Origin: Polycyclovorans sp.
GTDB taxonomy: Bacteria; Pseudomonadota; Gammaproteobacteria; Nevskiales; Nevskiaceae
DNA: 64,000 nt
NCBI GenBank assembly: GCA_002706265.1
Contig: PAKU01000026.1
Location: 1 to 64,000 of the forward strand
Direction: 5' to 3'
Shown: positions 7,920 through 20,896 of the stretch, one piece after another
Position numbering within the stretch: the first letter of the stretch is position 1
How the letters are laid out: every line of letters begins with the position of its first letter
Program-made: the position numbers and the translations under genes
Notes under the pieces: model-generated
Database searches by the model: none
Seen by the model: only the letters and a program-made list of their open reading frames with translations
Told to the model about the DNA's origin: nothing

Positions 7920-10612
7920 TCGAAGCAGGCGCAAGCCGAATTCTCGACGACGACGACGAATCCGACGCCGTCTTTTCACCAGCCAAGGTACGGGCCCGTC
8001 TGGCCAAGGGCCAGTACACGATCAATGCCTTTCGCGAGACGTTGAACTGGGGTCGCGACCGCCTGTTCGCCATGTTTGACGACGGCGGCCGTGCCGAAAC
8101 GCTGGTGCACGCCCGCGCCCACTTGGTCGACGAATGCCTGCGCGCGGCCTGGACCCTGCATTTTCCGGATCAGCCCGCCGGCCTGGCCATGCTGGCGGTG
8201 GGCGGCTACGGCCGCGGTGAGCTGCTGCCGCACTCCGACATCGACATCATGCTGCTGCACGAGGGGGACGCCCTGCAGCGGCACCGCAGCCCGCTTGAGC
8301 GGCTCACCGCCTTCGGCTGGGACATTGGCCTGGAGGTCGGCCAGAGCGTGCGCACGCTCGACGAGTGCGTCGACGAAGCCCGTAAAGACATCACCGTCAT
8401 CACCACCCTGCTGGAGGCGCGCCCCCTCTGCGGCGACGAGGTCCTGGCGGGACAGCTGGAGGCGGCACTGTCGCCCGACGTCCTGTGGCCGGTGGCCGAG
8501 TTCTTCGCCGGCAAGAAGGCCGAGCAGCAGGCGCGCTACGCCAAGTTTGACGACACCGCCTACAAGCTGGAGCCCAACGTCAAGGAAGGCCCCGGCGGCC
8601 TGCGCGACATTCACACCATCGCCTGGGTGGCCAAGCGCCACTTCGGCAACCGCACCCTCATGGCGCTGAAGGACGAGGGCTTTCTTACCGAGCAGGAGGC
8701 CCGCGAGCTGTTCGCCGGACAAGACTTCCTGTGGCGGGTGCGCTTTGCGCTGCACAAGCTGGTCGGGCGCCGCGAAGACCGTTTGCTGTTTCACCACCAG
8801 ATCAGGGTGGCCGAGCTGTTCGGCTTTGTTGATGACGACCGCAACCGCGGCGTCGAGCAGTTCATGCAGTTGTACTACCGCACCATCAAGACGCTGTCGT
8901 GCCTCAACGACCTGCTGCTACAGCTGTTCGATGAGGCGATTCTGCGTGACGAGGCCCGCGAACGCATCACCCCGCTCAATGCCCGCTTCCAGAAGCGCGG
9001 CGACACCATCGAGGCGGTGGACGACGCAGTCTTCACCCGAACCCCTTGGGCGCTGATCGAGATTTTCCGGCTGATCCAGGTCGAGCCCGACATCAAGGGC
9101 GTGCGCGCTGAAACCCTGCGGATGATTCTGCGCGACGGCCGCCTGATGGACGCCAACGTGCGCAGCGACCTGCGCGCACGCACCCTGTTCATCACCATGA
9201 TTCGCCACGGCGACGGCCTGACCCGCAGCCTGCGGCTGATGAACCGCTACGGGGTGCTGGGCCGGTACCTGCCCAGTTTCGGCAAGATCGTCGGGCTGAT
9301 GCAGTTCGACCTGTTCCACACCCTCACCGTGGATGAGCACGTGCTGCGCGTGCTGCGCAACACGCGGCGCTTCCAGATCCCGCGTTTTGCCGAAGAGCTG
9401 CCCATCGCCTGCAAGGTGATGGAAACCCTGCCAAAGCCCGAGCTTCTGCATCTGGCGGCGCTGTTCCACGACCTGGCCAAAGGGCAAGGGGGTGATCACA
9501 GCGAGCTGGGCGCCATCGAGGCCGAGAAGTTCTGTCTTGATCATGGCCTCGCCCATTCCGAAGCCGAGCTGGTCGCGTGGCTGGTGAAGAATCACCTGGT
9601 GATGTCGCTCACGGCGCAGAAGCAGGACCTCAGCGACCCCGCCGTGATCGCCACCTTTGCCGCGCGGGTCGGCAACCGCGAGCGGCTGGATTATCTGTTT
9701 CTGCTCACCTGCGCCGACATTCGGGCCACCAATCCGGCCCTGTGGAACGCCTGGCGCGAAAGCCTGCTCACCGAGCTGTTCCGCACCACCAAACGGGCCT
9801 TTCAGCGCGGCTTGAGCAACCCGATGACCGACGAGGAAGAGGTCAGCCTCACCCAGCGGGCGGCGCGCCAGCAATTGCAGGCGGCCGGCGCCGACATGGC
9901 GGCCGTCAGCCAGCTCTGGTCACGCTTCGATGCCGACTACTTTCTGCGCCACAGCGCTGAAGAACTGATCTGGCAGGTGCCGGCCCTGCTCAGCGAGGAC
10001 GCCCAGCACCTGCCCCTGGTGCGCGTCGAAACGCTGGCCGATCGCGGCACCACGGTGTTCATCTACATGCGTGACCGCGAGCGCCTGTTCGCCGTCACCA
10101 CCGGGGTGCTGGCGCGCATGGGCCTGAACATTCTCGATGCCCGGCTGCACACCACCCATGACGGCCACGTGCTCGACACCTACGTGATTGCCGAGGCCGA
10201 CAACCAGCCGGTCGAGGCCAGCATGCGTTTCAACGAGATCACCACCCAGCTCAAGCAGGCGCTCAGCGATCCCGAGTCGGGCAAAGTGGCGGTCAACCGC
10301 CGTATTCCTTACCGGCTCAAGCACTTCAGCACGCCGACCCGGGTGCTGTTTCGCCAGGACGCCTCGCGCAACCGCACGGTGCTCGAACTGGTGGCCGCCG
10401 ACCAGCCCGGGCTGTTGTCCTTGATCGGCCGCATTTTTGCCAAGCGCGGCATTTCGCTGGACGCCGCCAAGATCGCCACCATCGGCGAACGCGCCGAAGA
10501 CGTTTTTTACCTGTCCGATCGTGATGGCCAGCCCATCACCGACCCCAAGGCGCTCGAGGCCCTGCGTGAAGTCATTGCCCGCACGCTCGATCGCCCCGAA
10601 ACCGAAGTCTGA
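7916..10612 (+). CDS. glnD: Bifunctional [protein-PII] uridylyltransferase/uridylyl-removing enzyme
   Basis: Nitrogen sensor that uridylylates PII under nitrogen limitation and removes UMP when glutamine is high. It has 898 residues, against 890 in E. coli. The nucleotidyltransferase motif [16 protein letters not shown] is near residue 98-113. The HD hydrolase motif is [13 protein letters not shown] near residue 515. Two ACT domains start near residues 700 and 820. The start is a TTG overlapping the map stop as TTGA; no better start lies between it and the catalytic domain, so the exact N-terminus is less certain than the function. Confidence 0.95.
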   Translation: MIEAGASRILDDDDESDAVFSPAKVRARLAKGQYTINAFRETLNWGRDRLFAMFDDGGRAETLVHARAHLVDECLRAAWTLHFPDQPAGLAMLAVGGYGRGELLPHSDIDIMLLHEGDALQRHRSPLERLTAFGWDIGLEVGQSVRTLDECVDEARKDITVITTLLEARPLCGDEVLAGQLEAALSPDVLWPVAEFFAGKKAEQQARYAKFDDTAYKLEPNVKEGPGGLRDIHTIAWVAKRHFGNRTLMALKDEGFLTEQEARELFAGQDFLWRVRFALHKLVGRREDRLLFHHQIRVAELFGFVDDDRNRGVEQFMQLYYRTIKTLSCLNDLLLQLFDEAILRDEARERITPLNARFQKRGDTIEAVDDAVFTRTPWALIEIFRLIQVEPDIKGVRAETLRMILRDGRLMDANVRSDLRARTLFITMIRHGDGLTRSLRLMNRYGVLGRYLPSFGKIVGLMQFDLFHTLTVDEHVLRVLRNTRRFQIPRFAEELPIACKVMETLPKPELLHLAALFHDLAKGQGGDHSELGAIEAEKFCLDHGLAHSEAELVAWLVKNHLVMSLTAQKQDLSDPAVIATFAARVGNRERLDYLFLLTCADIRATNPALWNAWRESLLTELFRTTKRAFQRGLSNPMTDEEEVSLTQRAARQQLQAAGADMAAVSQLWSRFDADYFLRHSAEELIWQVPALLSEDAQHLPLVRVETLADRGTTVFIYMRDRERLFAVTTGVLARMGLNILDARLHTTHDGHVLDTYVIAEADNQPVEASMRFNEITTQLKQALSDPESGKVAVNRRIPYRLKHFSTPTRVLFRQDASRNRTVLELVAADQPGLLSLIGRIFAKRGISLDAAKIATIGERAEDVFYLSDRDGQPITDPKALEALREVIARTLDRPETEV

Positions 10613-10631
10613 CCTTTCCGGAGTAAACCCT

Positions 10632-11456
10632 ATGACGCTGCAAGCCCAGCTCGATGCACTGTGGGACGCGCGCGCCCAGTTCGATGCCACCAACCCCGAG
10701 CATCGCCGGCCGGTGGAACAGGCCATCGCCCTGCTCGACAACGGGGAGGCCCGGGTGGCCGAGCCGACCGCCAACGGATGGCAAGTGCATCAATGGCTGA
10801 AAAAGGCGGTGCTGCTGTCGTTCCGCCTGGCCGACAACGCCCCGGTTGAAATGGGCGCGCTGCGGGGCTACGACAAGGTGCCCCTGAAATTTGAAGGCTG
10901 GGCGGCGGCCGACTTCACCCGCCAGGGCGCGCGCGTGGTGCCGCCCGCCGCAGTGCGCCGCGGCAGCTTCATCGCCAAGAACGCGGTGCTGATGCCCAGC
11001 TACGTCAACATCGGCGCCTACGTGGGTGAAGGCAGCATGGTCGACACCTGGGCCACCGTGGGCTCCTGTGCGCAGATCGGCGCCCGCGTGCATTTGTCCG
11101 GCGGCGTCGGCATCGGCGGCGTGCTCGAACCGCTGCAAGCCAACCCCACCATCATCGAGGACGACTGCTTCATCGGCGCCCGCAGCGAGATTGTCGAAGG
11201 GGTGATCATCGAAAAGGGCTCGGTCATTTCCATGGGCGTGTTCATCGGCGCCAGCACACCCATCTACGATCGCGAGACCGGCGATACCCTTTACGGCAAA
11301 GTGCCTGCCGGCAGCGTCGTGGTGGCCGGCAGCCTGCCGCGTGACGGCGGTCGCTACCACCTCAATTGCGCGGTCATCGTCAAGAAGGTCGACGAAAAAA
11401 CCCGCGCCAAGACCGGCATCAACGAACTGCTGCGCGACGCGCAGCAGCAAGGCTGA
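10632..11456 (+). CDS. dapD: 2,3,4,5-tetrahydropyridine-2,6-dicarboxylate N-succinyltransferase
   Basis: Succinylase-branch enzyme of lysine and meso-diaminopimelate synthesis. The 274 residues equal E. coli DapD. The left-handed beta-helix hexapeptide repeat region runs from about residue 100 ([42 protein letters not shown]). ATG 10632 has GGAG at eight bases. It lies 19 bases after glnD and just before dapE. Confidence 0.97.
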   Translation: MTLQAQLDALWDARAQFDATNPEHRRPVEQAIALLDNGEARVAEPTANGWQVHQWLKKAVLLSFRLADNAPVEMGALRGYDKVPLKFEGWAAADFTRQGARVVPPAAVRRGSFIAKNAVLMPSYVNIGAYVGEGSMVDTWATVGSCAQIGARVHLSGGVGIGGVLEPLQANPTIIEDDCFIGARSEIVEGVIIEKGSVISMGVFIGASTPIYDRETGDTLYGKVPAGSVVVAGSLPRDGGRYHLNCAVIVKKVDEKTRAKTGINELLRDAQQQG

Positions 11457-11475
11457 ACCCGGCCAGGCCACGCTG

Positions 11476-12606
11476 ATGGACGCCACGCTGGAACTGCTCA
11501 CGGCCCTTGTCGCCCGGCCCTCCAACACGCCGGACGATGCCGGCTGCTGCGACCTGCTGATGGCGCGGCTGCAGCCTCTGGGGTTTGCCGCCGAGTATTT
11601 CAATGCCGGCGGCGTGACCAACCTGTGGGCAAGCTTGCGCCGCGGCGACGGCCCATTGATGGTGCTGGCGGGGCACACCGACGTGGTGCCCACCGGCCCG
11701 CTGGACCAGTGGCGCAGCCCCCCGTTCGAACCCACCGTGCACGACGGCCTGCTCTATGGTCGGGGGGCCGCCGACATGAAGTCCGGCATCGCCGCCATGG
11801 TCACCGCAGTCGAGCGCTTCGTTAACGATGCGGACTGGGCCGGGACCCTGGCATTTCTCATCACCAGCGACGAGGAAGGCCCCGCCACCTACGGCACGCA
11901 GTACGCCATCGAGCAGCTCAAGGCGCGCGGCGTGGTGCCGGATTACGCGATCGTGGGCGAGGCCTCGAGCAACCTCACCCTGGGCGACCGCATCATGATC
12001 GGCCGGCGTGGCTCGCTCAACGGCCGGCTGAAGGTGCTCGGCAAGCAGGGGCACGTCGCCTACCCGCACAAGGTCGAGAATCCCATCCTTCGTGCGGCAC
12101 CCGTGCTGGCGCGCCTGGCGGCCGAGACCTGGGACGAGGGCAACGCTGACTTCCCGCCAACCTCGTTCCAGATTTCCAACATCAACGCCGGCACCGGCGC
12201 GACCAATGTGGTGCCCGGTACCCTGGACGTGGTGTTCAACTTCCGCTATTGCACCGAGTCCACCGATGCGCAGTTGCGGCAGCGCGTGCAGGCCATGCTC
12301 GATGAAGCGGGTCTGCGATACGAATTGAATTGGGAACTGTCGGGCAAACCCTTCCTCACCCGGCACGGCGCGCTCACCGACGCCGCCAGTGACGCGATAC
12401 ACGCGGTCACCGGCGCAGCGCCGGAGCGCTTCACCGGCGGCGGCACGTCTGACGCGCGATTCATTTCCCCCTGGGGTGCCCAGACCATCGAGCTGGGTCC
12501 GATCAATGCCTCCATCCACAAGATCGACGAGCACGTCCGCATCGCCGATCTTGCGCCGCTGTCACGGATGTACGAGGGCATCCTCGACCGGCTGCTGCGG
12601 CCTTGA
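11476..12606 (+). CDS. dapE: Succinyl-diaminopimelate desuccinylase
   Basis: M20 dizinc hydrolase that releases succinate from N-succinyl-LL-diaminopimelate, acting two steps after DapD. It has 376 residues against 375 in E. coli. Zinc-site motifs are AGHTDVVPTG, GRGAADMKSG, TSDEEGPA and a C-terminal His in INASIHKIDEH. ATG 11476 is the first start giving family length. The Shine-Dalgarno sequence is weak, consistent with coupling to dapD 19 bases upstream. Confidence 0.97.
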   Translation: MDATLELLTALVARPSNTPDDAGCCDLLMARLQPLGFAAEYFNAGGVTNLWASLRRGDGPLMVLAGHTDVVPTGPLDQWRSPPFEPTVHDGLLYGRGAADMKSGIAAMVTAVERFVNDADWAGTLAFLITSDEEGPATYGTQYAIEQLKARGVVPDYAIVGEASSNLTLGDRIMIGRRGSLNGRLKVLGKQGHVAYPHKVENPILRAAPVLARLAAETWDEGNADFPPTSFQISNINAGTGATNVVPGTLDVVFNFRYCTESTDAQLRQRVQAMLDEAGLRYELNWELSGKPFLTRHGALTDAASDAIHAVTGAAPERFTGGGTSDARFISPWGAQTIELGPINASIHKIDEHVRIADLAPLSRMYEGILDRLLRP

Positions 12607-12695
12607 GGCGGCAGCTTTAGGCGCCCGGCGCCCCAACCGACATCAAGACCCGCGGGAACGCCGCGTCTCGGGAAACGATCACCCCACCGCGGGCC

Positions 12696-13598
12696 TCACA
12701 GATTGCTCACCCCCGCGGCGACATGCCCCGACGGAACGTACTGGGCCGCCGATTCACAATGGCCGGTCTGGTCGTCGAAGAAAAAGTCCGGTGCGAACGC
12801 GCGTAGAAATCGGGCCTTGTCGAGGCCGCCCAGAAACATGGCCTCGTCCACTTCGAGGCCCCAGTCCATCAAGGTGCGGATGGCCCGCTCGTGTGCGGGG
12901 GCGCTGCGCGCCGTGACCAGGGCGGTGCGCAACCGGATCGGCAGGGTGATTCCGGCGCTTTGCTGCAGCGCGTGCAAGGCCGCCAGCAAAGGTTTGAAAG
13001 GCCCTGGCGGCAGCGGCCGCGCCACCGATTCAACCTCGTGCCGGGTGAAGGCCGGCAAGCCGTCACGCTGAAAAATCTGCTCGGCCTCGTCGGAAAACAA
13101 CACCGCATCACCGTCGAAGGCGATCCGCACTTCGTCAACCTTCGAGCCGCTCGCGGGTTTCGACAGCGGCATGACCCTGGCCGCCGGAAATCCCGCATCC
13201 AGCGCGGCGCGTACGTCGTCACCGTTCATCGACAGAAACAGGTGCGCGCCCAGCGCATCGAGATAGCCAAAGGGCGGACGGCCACGCGTGAACATGCCGC
13301 GCTCCAACTGCAGGCCGTGATGGGCCGCCGAGCGGAAGGCGCGCAGACCCGACACCGGATCGTTGCGCGACAGCAACACCACTTCGACGCGCGGCGTGTC
13401 GCCCTGATTGAACGCCAGGAGCTTCTGCACCAGCGGAAAGGCAATACCGGGGCGCGCCGGCACATCCAGGCGCGCAAGCTGCAGCTTCATGTAGGCGCGG
13501 TCGTTCTGCGCCTCGAAAAGCTGGTTTTCTTCTTCGAAATCGAACAGCGCGCGCGATGACAAGGCCACCACGAGGCGTCCATCCAGACTTACCGCCAT
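12696..13598 (-). CDS. Cytosolic 5'-nucleotidase (NT5C1-like family)
   Basis: Predicted to dephosphorylate nucleoside monophosphates in the cytoplasm. The 300-residue protein has the features I associate with the bacterial 5'-nucleotidase family related to eukaryotic NT5C1: an opening LVVALSSRALFDFEEEN, VVLLSRNDP, a conserved aspartate-bearing block IAFDGDAVLFSDEAE, and FKPLLAALHALQ. It ends with a second Asp cluster FFFDDQTGHCE. ATG 13598 has GGAG nine bases upstream. It is convergent with dapE and divergent from the next gene. Substrate preference cannot be read from the sequence. Confidence 0.8.
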   Translation of the reverse strand: MAVSLDGRLVVALSSRALFDFEEENQLFEAQNDRAYMKLQLARLDVPARPGIAFPLVQKLLAFNQGDTPRVEVVLLSRNDPVSGLRAFRSAAHHGLQLERGMFTRGRPPFGYLDALGAHLFLSMNGDDVRAALDAGFPAARVMPLSKPASGSKVDEVRIAFDGDAVLFSDEAEQIFQRDGLPAFTRHEVESVARPLPPGPFKPLLAALHALQQSAGITLPIRLRTALVTARSAPAHERAIRTLMDWGLEVDEAMFLGGLDKARFLRAFAPDFFFDDQTGHCESAAQYVPSGHVAAGVSNL

Positions 13599-13726
13599 GC
13601 CGCTTTCTCCACGATTCCGACCCGCCTGCAGCCTACAGGCTCGACGCGCCAGGTGACGATCGTCAGACTCGCGCCTTTGGAGCCAATTAGGGTTTTGACA
13701 GTGAACCTTCGCGCCTGCTCGCGGCC

Positions 13727-14095
13727 ATGACGCCGAACAGCGCACCGAGGCTGGCATTGTTTGCCTACGGCAGCCTGCGCGAGCGCAAGGTGCAGCGCTG
13801 GCTGTTCGGCCGCGCCGTTCCGGCCACACCCGACAGCGTGCAAGGCGCGTGCTGCCGGTGGGTGGATGACCTCGACGCCGACCTGTTTCGCCTCACCGGA
13901 CAGCGTGGCTATCCCATGCTGTGGCTCGATGCCAACACCCCTACTTGCATCGATGGCGAACGCCTGAGGCTCAGCGCCGCGGGACTGCAGCGGGCCGATG
14001 CCTATGAAGGCGACGCCTACCGGCGCGAGGTGGTGCAGCTGCGGTCGGGGCATCGCGCCTGGGTGTACGTCGAGGCGCGCCGTGCGCGGCGCTGA
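13727..14095 (+). CDS. Gamma-glutamylcyclotransferase-like (AIG2-fold) protein
   Basis: Small cytosolic protein of 122 residues. FAYGSLRERKVQ is the substrate-binding YGSL loop at about residues 12-16. A Glu in DAYEGDAYRR is at the position of the catalytic acid in the family. Related proteins cyclise gamma-glutamyl peptides or amines, or act on butirosin-like substrates, so the substrate is open. It stands alone, divergent from the 5'-nucleotidase, and is followed by a strong terminator. Confidence 0.75.
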   Translation: MTPNSAPRLALFAYGSLRERKVQRWLFGRAVPATPDSVQGACCRWVDDLDADLFRLTGQRGYPMLWLDANTPTCIDGERLRLSAAGLQRADAYEGDAYRREVVQLRSGHRAWVYVEARRARR

Positions 14096-14102
14096 TCACG
14101 CA

Positions 14103-14136
14103 AAAGCCCCGCGCGGCGTCTGCCGGGCGGGGCTTT
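14103..14136. terminator. Bidirectional intrinsic terminator
   Basis: 10-bp stem AAAGCCCCGC/GCGGGGCTTT around a 14-base loop, between the convergent cyclotransferase-like gene and fba. A and T runs on both flanks let it serve both strands. Confidence 0.8.
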
Positions 14137-14170
14137 GATCAAACGACGCTCAAACGAAGCCGGGTGGCCT

Positions 14171-15193
14171 TCAGGCGCCTTTTTCCAGCCCCTTGTTCCA
14201 CTTGCCCTGCGCCGCCAGGCCATTCATCTTGGCGCGGTGCAGGTGGGCGGCACGGCCCTTGTCCAGGCCCTCGGTCTTGCCGCCCCAGGCCTTCAGCGCC
14301 GCAGCCTGCAGCGCGCGACCGTAAGAAAAGGTCAGGGTCCAGGGCAGGTTGCCGATCTTGTTCATGGCATCGAGATGCGCGGTGGCATCGACGTCGCTCT
14401 GGCCGCCCGAGAGGAAAGCGATGCCCGGCACCGCTGCGGGCACGCGGCGCTTCAGAACCTTGACGGTGCGCTCGGCCACTTCCTGCACGCTGGCCTGCTC
14501 CGGGCATTTCTTGCCCGAAATGACCATGTTGGGCTTGAGGATCATGCCTTCCAGGTACACGTCCTGCGCCGAAAGCTCGGCAAACACCGCGTCGAGCACC
14601 AGGTCGGTGATTTCTTCGCAGACGTCGATGGGGTGGTCACCGTCCATCAGCACTTCGGGCTCGACGATGGGCACGATGCCGGCCTCCTGACACAGCGCCG
14701 CATAGCGGGCCAGGGCATGGGCGTTGACGTGGATGGCGTAATCCGACGGCGCGTTCTCGGTGATGTTGATCACCGCGCGCCACTTGGCGAAGCGGGCCCC
14801 TGCGGCATGGTATTTCTCAAGCCGGGCACGTAGGCCATCAAGGCCTTCGGTCACGGTTTCGTCTTCATGGGCGTTGGCCAGCGGCTGCGCGCCCTTGTCG
14901 ACCTTGATGCCGGGAATCACGCCCTTGGACTGCAACAGGTCCGAAAACGACTGACCGGCCAGCGACTTCTGGAACAGGGTCTCCTCAAACAGAATGACGC
15001 CCGAGGTGTATTGCTCGAAACCCTCGGTGGTGAACAGCATGTCGCGATAGGTCTGACGATTGGCTTCGGTGTTCTCGACGCCAATGGAGTCAAACCGCTT
15101 CTTGATCGTGCCCGTTGATTCGTCGGCAGCCAACAGGCCACGGCCGGGCGCCACCATGGCCTTGGCAATTGCATTCAGGGCATCAAAATTCAT
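14171..15193 (-). CDS. Class I fructose-bisphosphate aldolase
   Basis: Schiff-base aldolase of glycolysis and gluconeogenesis, of the animal/plant-like class I family rather than the metal-dependent class II. The 340 residues show LLAADESTGTIKKRF, KWRAVINI, PEVLMDGDH, the Schiff-base lysine in EGMILKPNMV, and FLSGGQSDVDA. The start ATG is 15193. The gene is monocistronic, divergent from yciB and closed by the shared terminator. Confidence 0.95.
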   Translation of the reverse strand: MNFDALNAIAKAMVAPGRGLLAADESTGTIKKRFDSIGVENTEANRQTYRDMLFTTEGFEQYTSGVILFEETLFQKSLAGQSFSDLLQSKGVIPGIKVDKGAQPLANAHEDETVTEGLDGLRARLEKYHAAGARFAKWRAVINITENAPSDYAIHVNAHALARYAALCQEAGIVPIVEPEVLMDGDHPIDVCEEITDLVLDAVFAELSAQDVYLEGMILKPNMVISGKKCPEQASVQEVAERTVKVLKRRVPAAVPGIAFLSGGQSDVDATAHLDAMNKIGNLPWTLTFSYGRALQAAALKAWGGKTEGLDKGRAAHLHRAKMNGLAAQGKWNKGLEKGA

Positions 15194-15288
15194 CGTGCGG
15201 TCTCATCAGAAATTGTCGGGGGCTGAATTGTACTGATACCCACCCCCTGCGCGACAGCATTCGCGGCGCGCTCGTACACTAAGGGGCT

Positions 15289-15831
15289 ATGAAACACGTC
15301 CTCGACCTTGGCCCCGCCGTGGCCTTTTTCGTTGCCTACTATCTGGGCGACATCTACACCGCGACGCTGACCGTCATCATTGCGCTGTTCGTGACGGTGG
15401 CCGGATACGGGTTGCTGGAACGCCGGCTGCACAAGCTGCACCTGGCCGCCGCGATGGCCGCCCTGGTGTTCGGCGGACTGACGCTCTACGTGCGCGACCC
15501 CACCTTCATCAAGTTCAAGCCGACGATGATGTACGCGCTGCTGGGCCTGGTGCTGCTGGGATCGCACTGGATCGGCGATCGCGTGCTGCTGCAGCGCCTG
15601 CCGCAAACCGTGGTGGCGCTGCCAGAGACCCTTTGGCGGCGGCTCAACGCCGTCTGGGGCGCCTTCTTTCTGGCACTGGCGGGGCTGAACCTGCTGGTCG
15701 CCAGCCAGTTCAGCGAAGAGGTGTGGGTACAGTTCCGCACCTATGGCTACTCCATCATCACCTTCGTGTTCCTGTTGGCGCAGCTGCCGTTCTTGACCAA
15801 GTACATGCCACAGCAGGCGGACAAGCCCTGA
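15289..15831 (+). CDS. yciB: Septation-associated inner-membrane protein YciB (IspZ)
   Basis: Polytopic membrane protein involved in cell envelope and septum formation; its mechanism is not settled. The 180 residues have about five hydrophobic segments and the family landmarks DIYTATLTVI, FIKFKPTMMYALLG and an FRTYGYSIITFVFLLAQ end. It begins a tight three-gene operon with yciI and bolA; its stop overlaps the next start (TGATG). Confidence 0.93.
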   Translation: MKHVLDLGPAVAFFVAYYLGDIYTATLTVIIALFVTVAGYGLLERRLHKLHLAAAMAALVFGGLTLYVRDPTFIKFKPTMMYALLGLVLLGSHWIGDRVLLQRLPQTVVALPETLWRRLNAVWGAFFLALAGLNLLVASQFSEEVWVQFRTYGYSIITFVFLLAQLPFLTKYMPQQADKP

Positions 15832-16133
15832 TGTGGTTCATGATTCTGGCCGACGACGCGCCCGGCAATGCCGCCCTGCGCACGGCGCAACGCCCAGCGC
15901 ACCTCGCCTATCTGCAGGCCCTGATCGATGACCATCGCCTGCTGCTTGCAGGGCCGCGTCCGCTGGAGCCCGGCAAGCCGCTGAGCGAAACCCCCATTAT
16001 CGGCAGCCTGATCATCGCCGACTTCGACAGCCTGGAAGCCGCCCAGCAGTGGGCCGCAGGCGATCCCTACGCCAAGGCCGGTCTGTTCGAACAGGTGCGG
16101 ATCGAGGCGTTCGTCAAGGCGCTCCCCGCATGA
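15831..16133 (+). CDS. yciI: YciI family protein
   Basis: Soluble 100-residue ferredoxin-like-fold protein. RPAHLAYLQAL carries the conserved His and is followed by GPRP. FDSLEAAQQWAAGDPYAKAGLF is the typical C-terminal half. The biochemical role of YciI proteins is not established; a His/Asp pair resembling the muconolactone isomerase fold is conserved. It overlaps yciB and bolA by one and four bases. Confidence 0.9.
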   Translation: MWFMILADDAPGNAALRTAQRPAHLAYLQALIDDHRLLLAGPRPLEPGKPLSETPIIGSLIIADFDSLEAAQQWAAGDPYAKAGLFEQVRIEAFVKALPA

Positions 16134-16393
16134 GCGCCCACCGCATCGCACTGATCGAGGCGGCCCTGCGCGCCGCGCTGTCGCCCACCGAGCTGACGGT
16201 ACGCGACGACAGCCACCTGCACGCCGGGCACGCCGGTGCGCAGAGTGGCCGTGGGCATTTTCACGTCACCCTCACCAGTGCAGCCTTCGTCGGCCTGACG
16301 CCCATTGCCCGTCACCGTGCGGTGTACGCCGCCCTTGGCGACCTGATGGACACCGACATTCACGCCTTGTCGATGCGCCTGCAAACGCCCTGA
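16130..16393 (+). CDS. bolA: BolA family protein
   Basis: 87-residue BolA-like protein. DDSHLHAGHAG is followed by GRGHFHVTLTSAAFVG and then RHRAVYAALGDLMDTDIHALS, the canonical order for the family. BolA proteins pair with monothiol glutaredoxins in iron-sulfur handling and influence morphology. Its start overlaps the yciI stop (ATGA). It is convergent with the GGDEF gene, with 24 bases between stops. Confidence 0.93.
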   Translation: MSAHRIALIEAALRAALSPTELTVRDDSHLHAGHAGAQSGRGHFHVTLTSAAFVGLTPIARHRAVYAALGDLMDTDIHALSMRLQTP

Positions 16394-16417
16394 CACCGAC
16401 TGAAACGGCGCGCTGAT

Positions 16418-17617
16418 TCAGGCTTGCAGCGGCACCCCCGCGGCCACGGATGCCGGCGCGACCAACGCCGCATGGCCGGCTTCGACCAGCGCACGGCGCA
16501 GCTGGGCCTCCACGACATCCGGGGTTTTCTGGGCCACCGATTCAAGGTGCACCATCGCCACGCGGGTGAACACTTCGGCCGACTGTTGCAGCGCGTCCGG
16601 CACGTCGAGACCGCCCAACAGCATCTCCAGGCGTGACTGGGCGCGTTGCGCCGCGGCAGCATCAAGGCCCATCCACACCACCGCGAACTGATCGTCGGCA
16701 TAGCGGGCCACTGCCTTGCACGCACCCTCGGCGCGCGGCAGCGGCTTGAGCTGGTCGGCCAGGGCGCACAAGGCGCGGTCCCCCGTGCCATGACCATGCT
16801 GGGCGTTGAAGGCCCCGAATCGATTGATGTCGATCAGCGCCAGGCTCAGCGACCGCGATTCGCGCCGTGCCTGGGCCCAAAGTTGCGCCAGGCGGATGTT
16901 CCACTCGTGCCGGTGGGCCAGCCCGGTGAGGCTGTCGACGCGGCTCAGCAGCGTCTGTGACTGCTCGATCAGCCACATCAGCCGCTGGGTACGGTCCTGG
17001 TGCACGCTCAAAGTGGCAGCGATGGCAAACAGCAGCAGCGTGATCAGTGATTCGCGATGCAGCAGGCCGGCCTGGTCGCTGCTCATCACGGCATCCTGCA
17101 GCAGCAGAATGGCGGCGCTGATCACAATGCCGGGCAGCAGGTAGTGCCAGCGATAGCGACCAAACGCGCTGACCAGAATCCACGCCGTCGCCAACCAGAT
17201 GGCCATCAGAGCAGCGTCGCCACCCCGAATCATCAGCCACAGGCGCAGCCCCAGAAGCCAGGTAACCGCCACGGTAATGGCCGCGATCTGCAGCCAGCGA
17301 ACGGCCCGCTCACCCAAGCGCGGCGCCCGAGCGACGACGGCCGCCGTGAGCAGCATCAGGGCAATGCTGGCAACGGTGAGCCCGGTCAGCCAGCCCGGCC
17401 CCTGGGTGGCGGCCTCGCCTTCGGGTTGGCCAGTCACTGCCCACAGGGCGAGCAGCGGCATGCACAGCAGCAAGGCCCGCAGCAGACGACCCTGCCGCCG
17501 GCGCGCTGCGGCATACGCCGCCTCAAGTCCGGGCGGAAAGGCGAACGGCCAGCGCTGGGTGCGCTGGCTGAGCAGTTGCAGGGTTCTTAGCGAGGGCGTG
17601 ACTGACATCGGTTTCAT
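16418..17617 (-). CDS. Membrane protein with degenerate GGDEF domain
   Basis: 399 residues. About six hydrophobic segments lie between residues 43 and 210, followed by a GGDEF-fold domain from about residue 226 (SLTGLAHRHEWN, then LALIDINRFGAFN and HGHGTGDRAL). The signature loop reads YADDQF (about residues 306-311) instead of GGDEF, so diguanylate cyclase activity is doubtful. The protein may bind nucleotide, act as a sensor or regulate a partner. No PAS, HAMP or EAL domain is visible. It is monocistronic with start ATG 17617. The membrane part is a multi-pass sensory module I cannot name. Confidence 0.85.
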   Translation of the reverse strand: MKPMSVTPSLRTLQLLSQRTQRWPFAFPPGLEAAYAAARRRQGRLLRALLLCMPLLALWAVTGQPEGEAATQGPGWLTGLTVASIALMLLTAAVVARAPRLGERAVRWLQIAAITVAVTWLLGLRLWLMIRGGDAALMAIWLATAWILVSAFGRYRWHYLLPGIVISAAILLLQDAVMSSDQAGLLHRESLITLLLFAIAATLSVHQDRTQRLMWLIEQSQTLLSRVDSLTGLAHRHEWNIRLAQLWAQARRESRSLSLALIDINRFGAFNAQHGHGTGDRALCALADQLKPLPRAEGACKAVARYADDQFAVVWMGLDAAAAQRAQSRLEMLLGGLDVPDALQQSAEVFTRVAMVHLESVAQKTPDVVEAQLRRALVEAGHAALVAPASVAAGVPLQA

Positions 17618-17746
17618 GGCGTCATCTTCGGGTCGGCCTCAGTTATACCGACCCCCATGCAATGGATGGGCCAGTGACGGGCCGGGGGCCGGTTTCGACT
17701 GATCAGTGGTATCGGACCGGCTCTGACGCACGATGGCCGGGAAGGT

Positions 17747-20820
<3,074 letters not shown>

Positions 20821-20896
20821 GACGAATGCCCCCGGAGCGTGTTGGTCTCGAAATCTCGCCCGCCGGCTTCAATCCCCGGATGGATCGATGCGGCGG

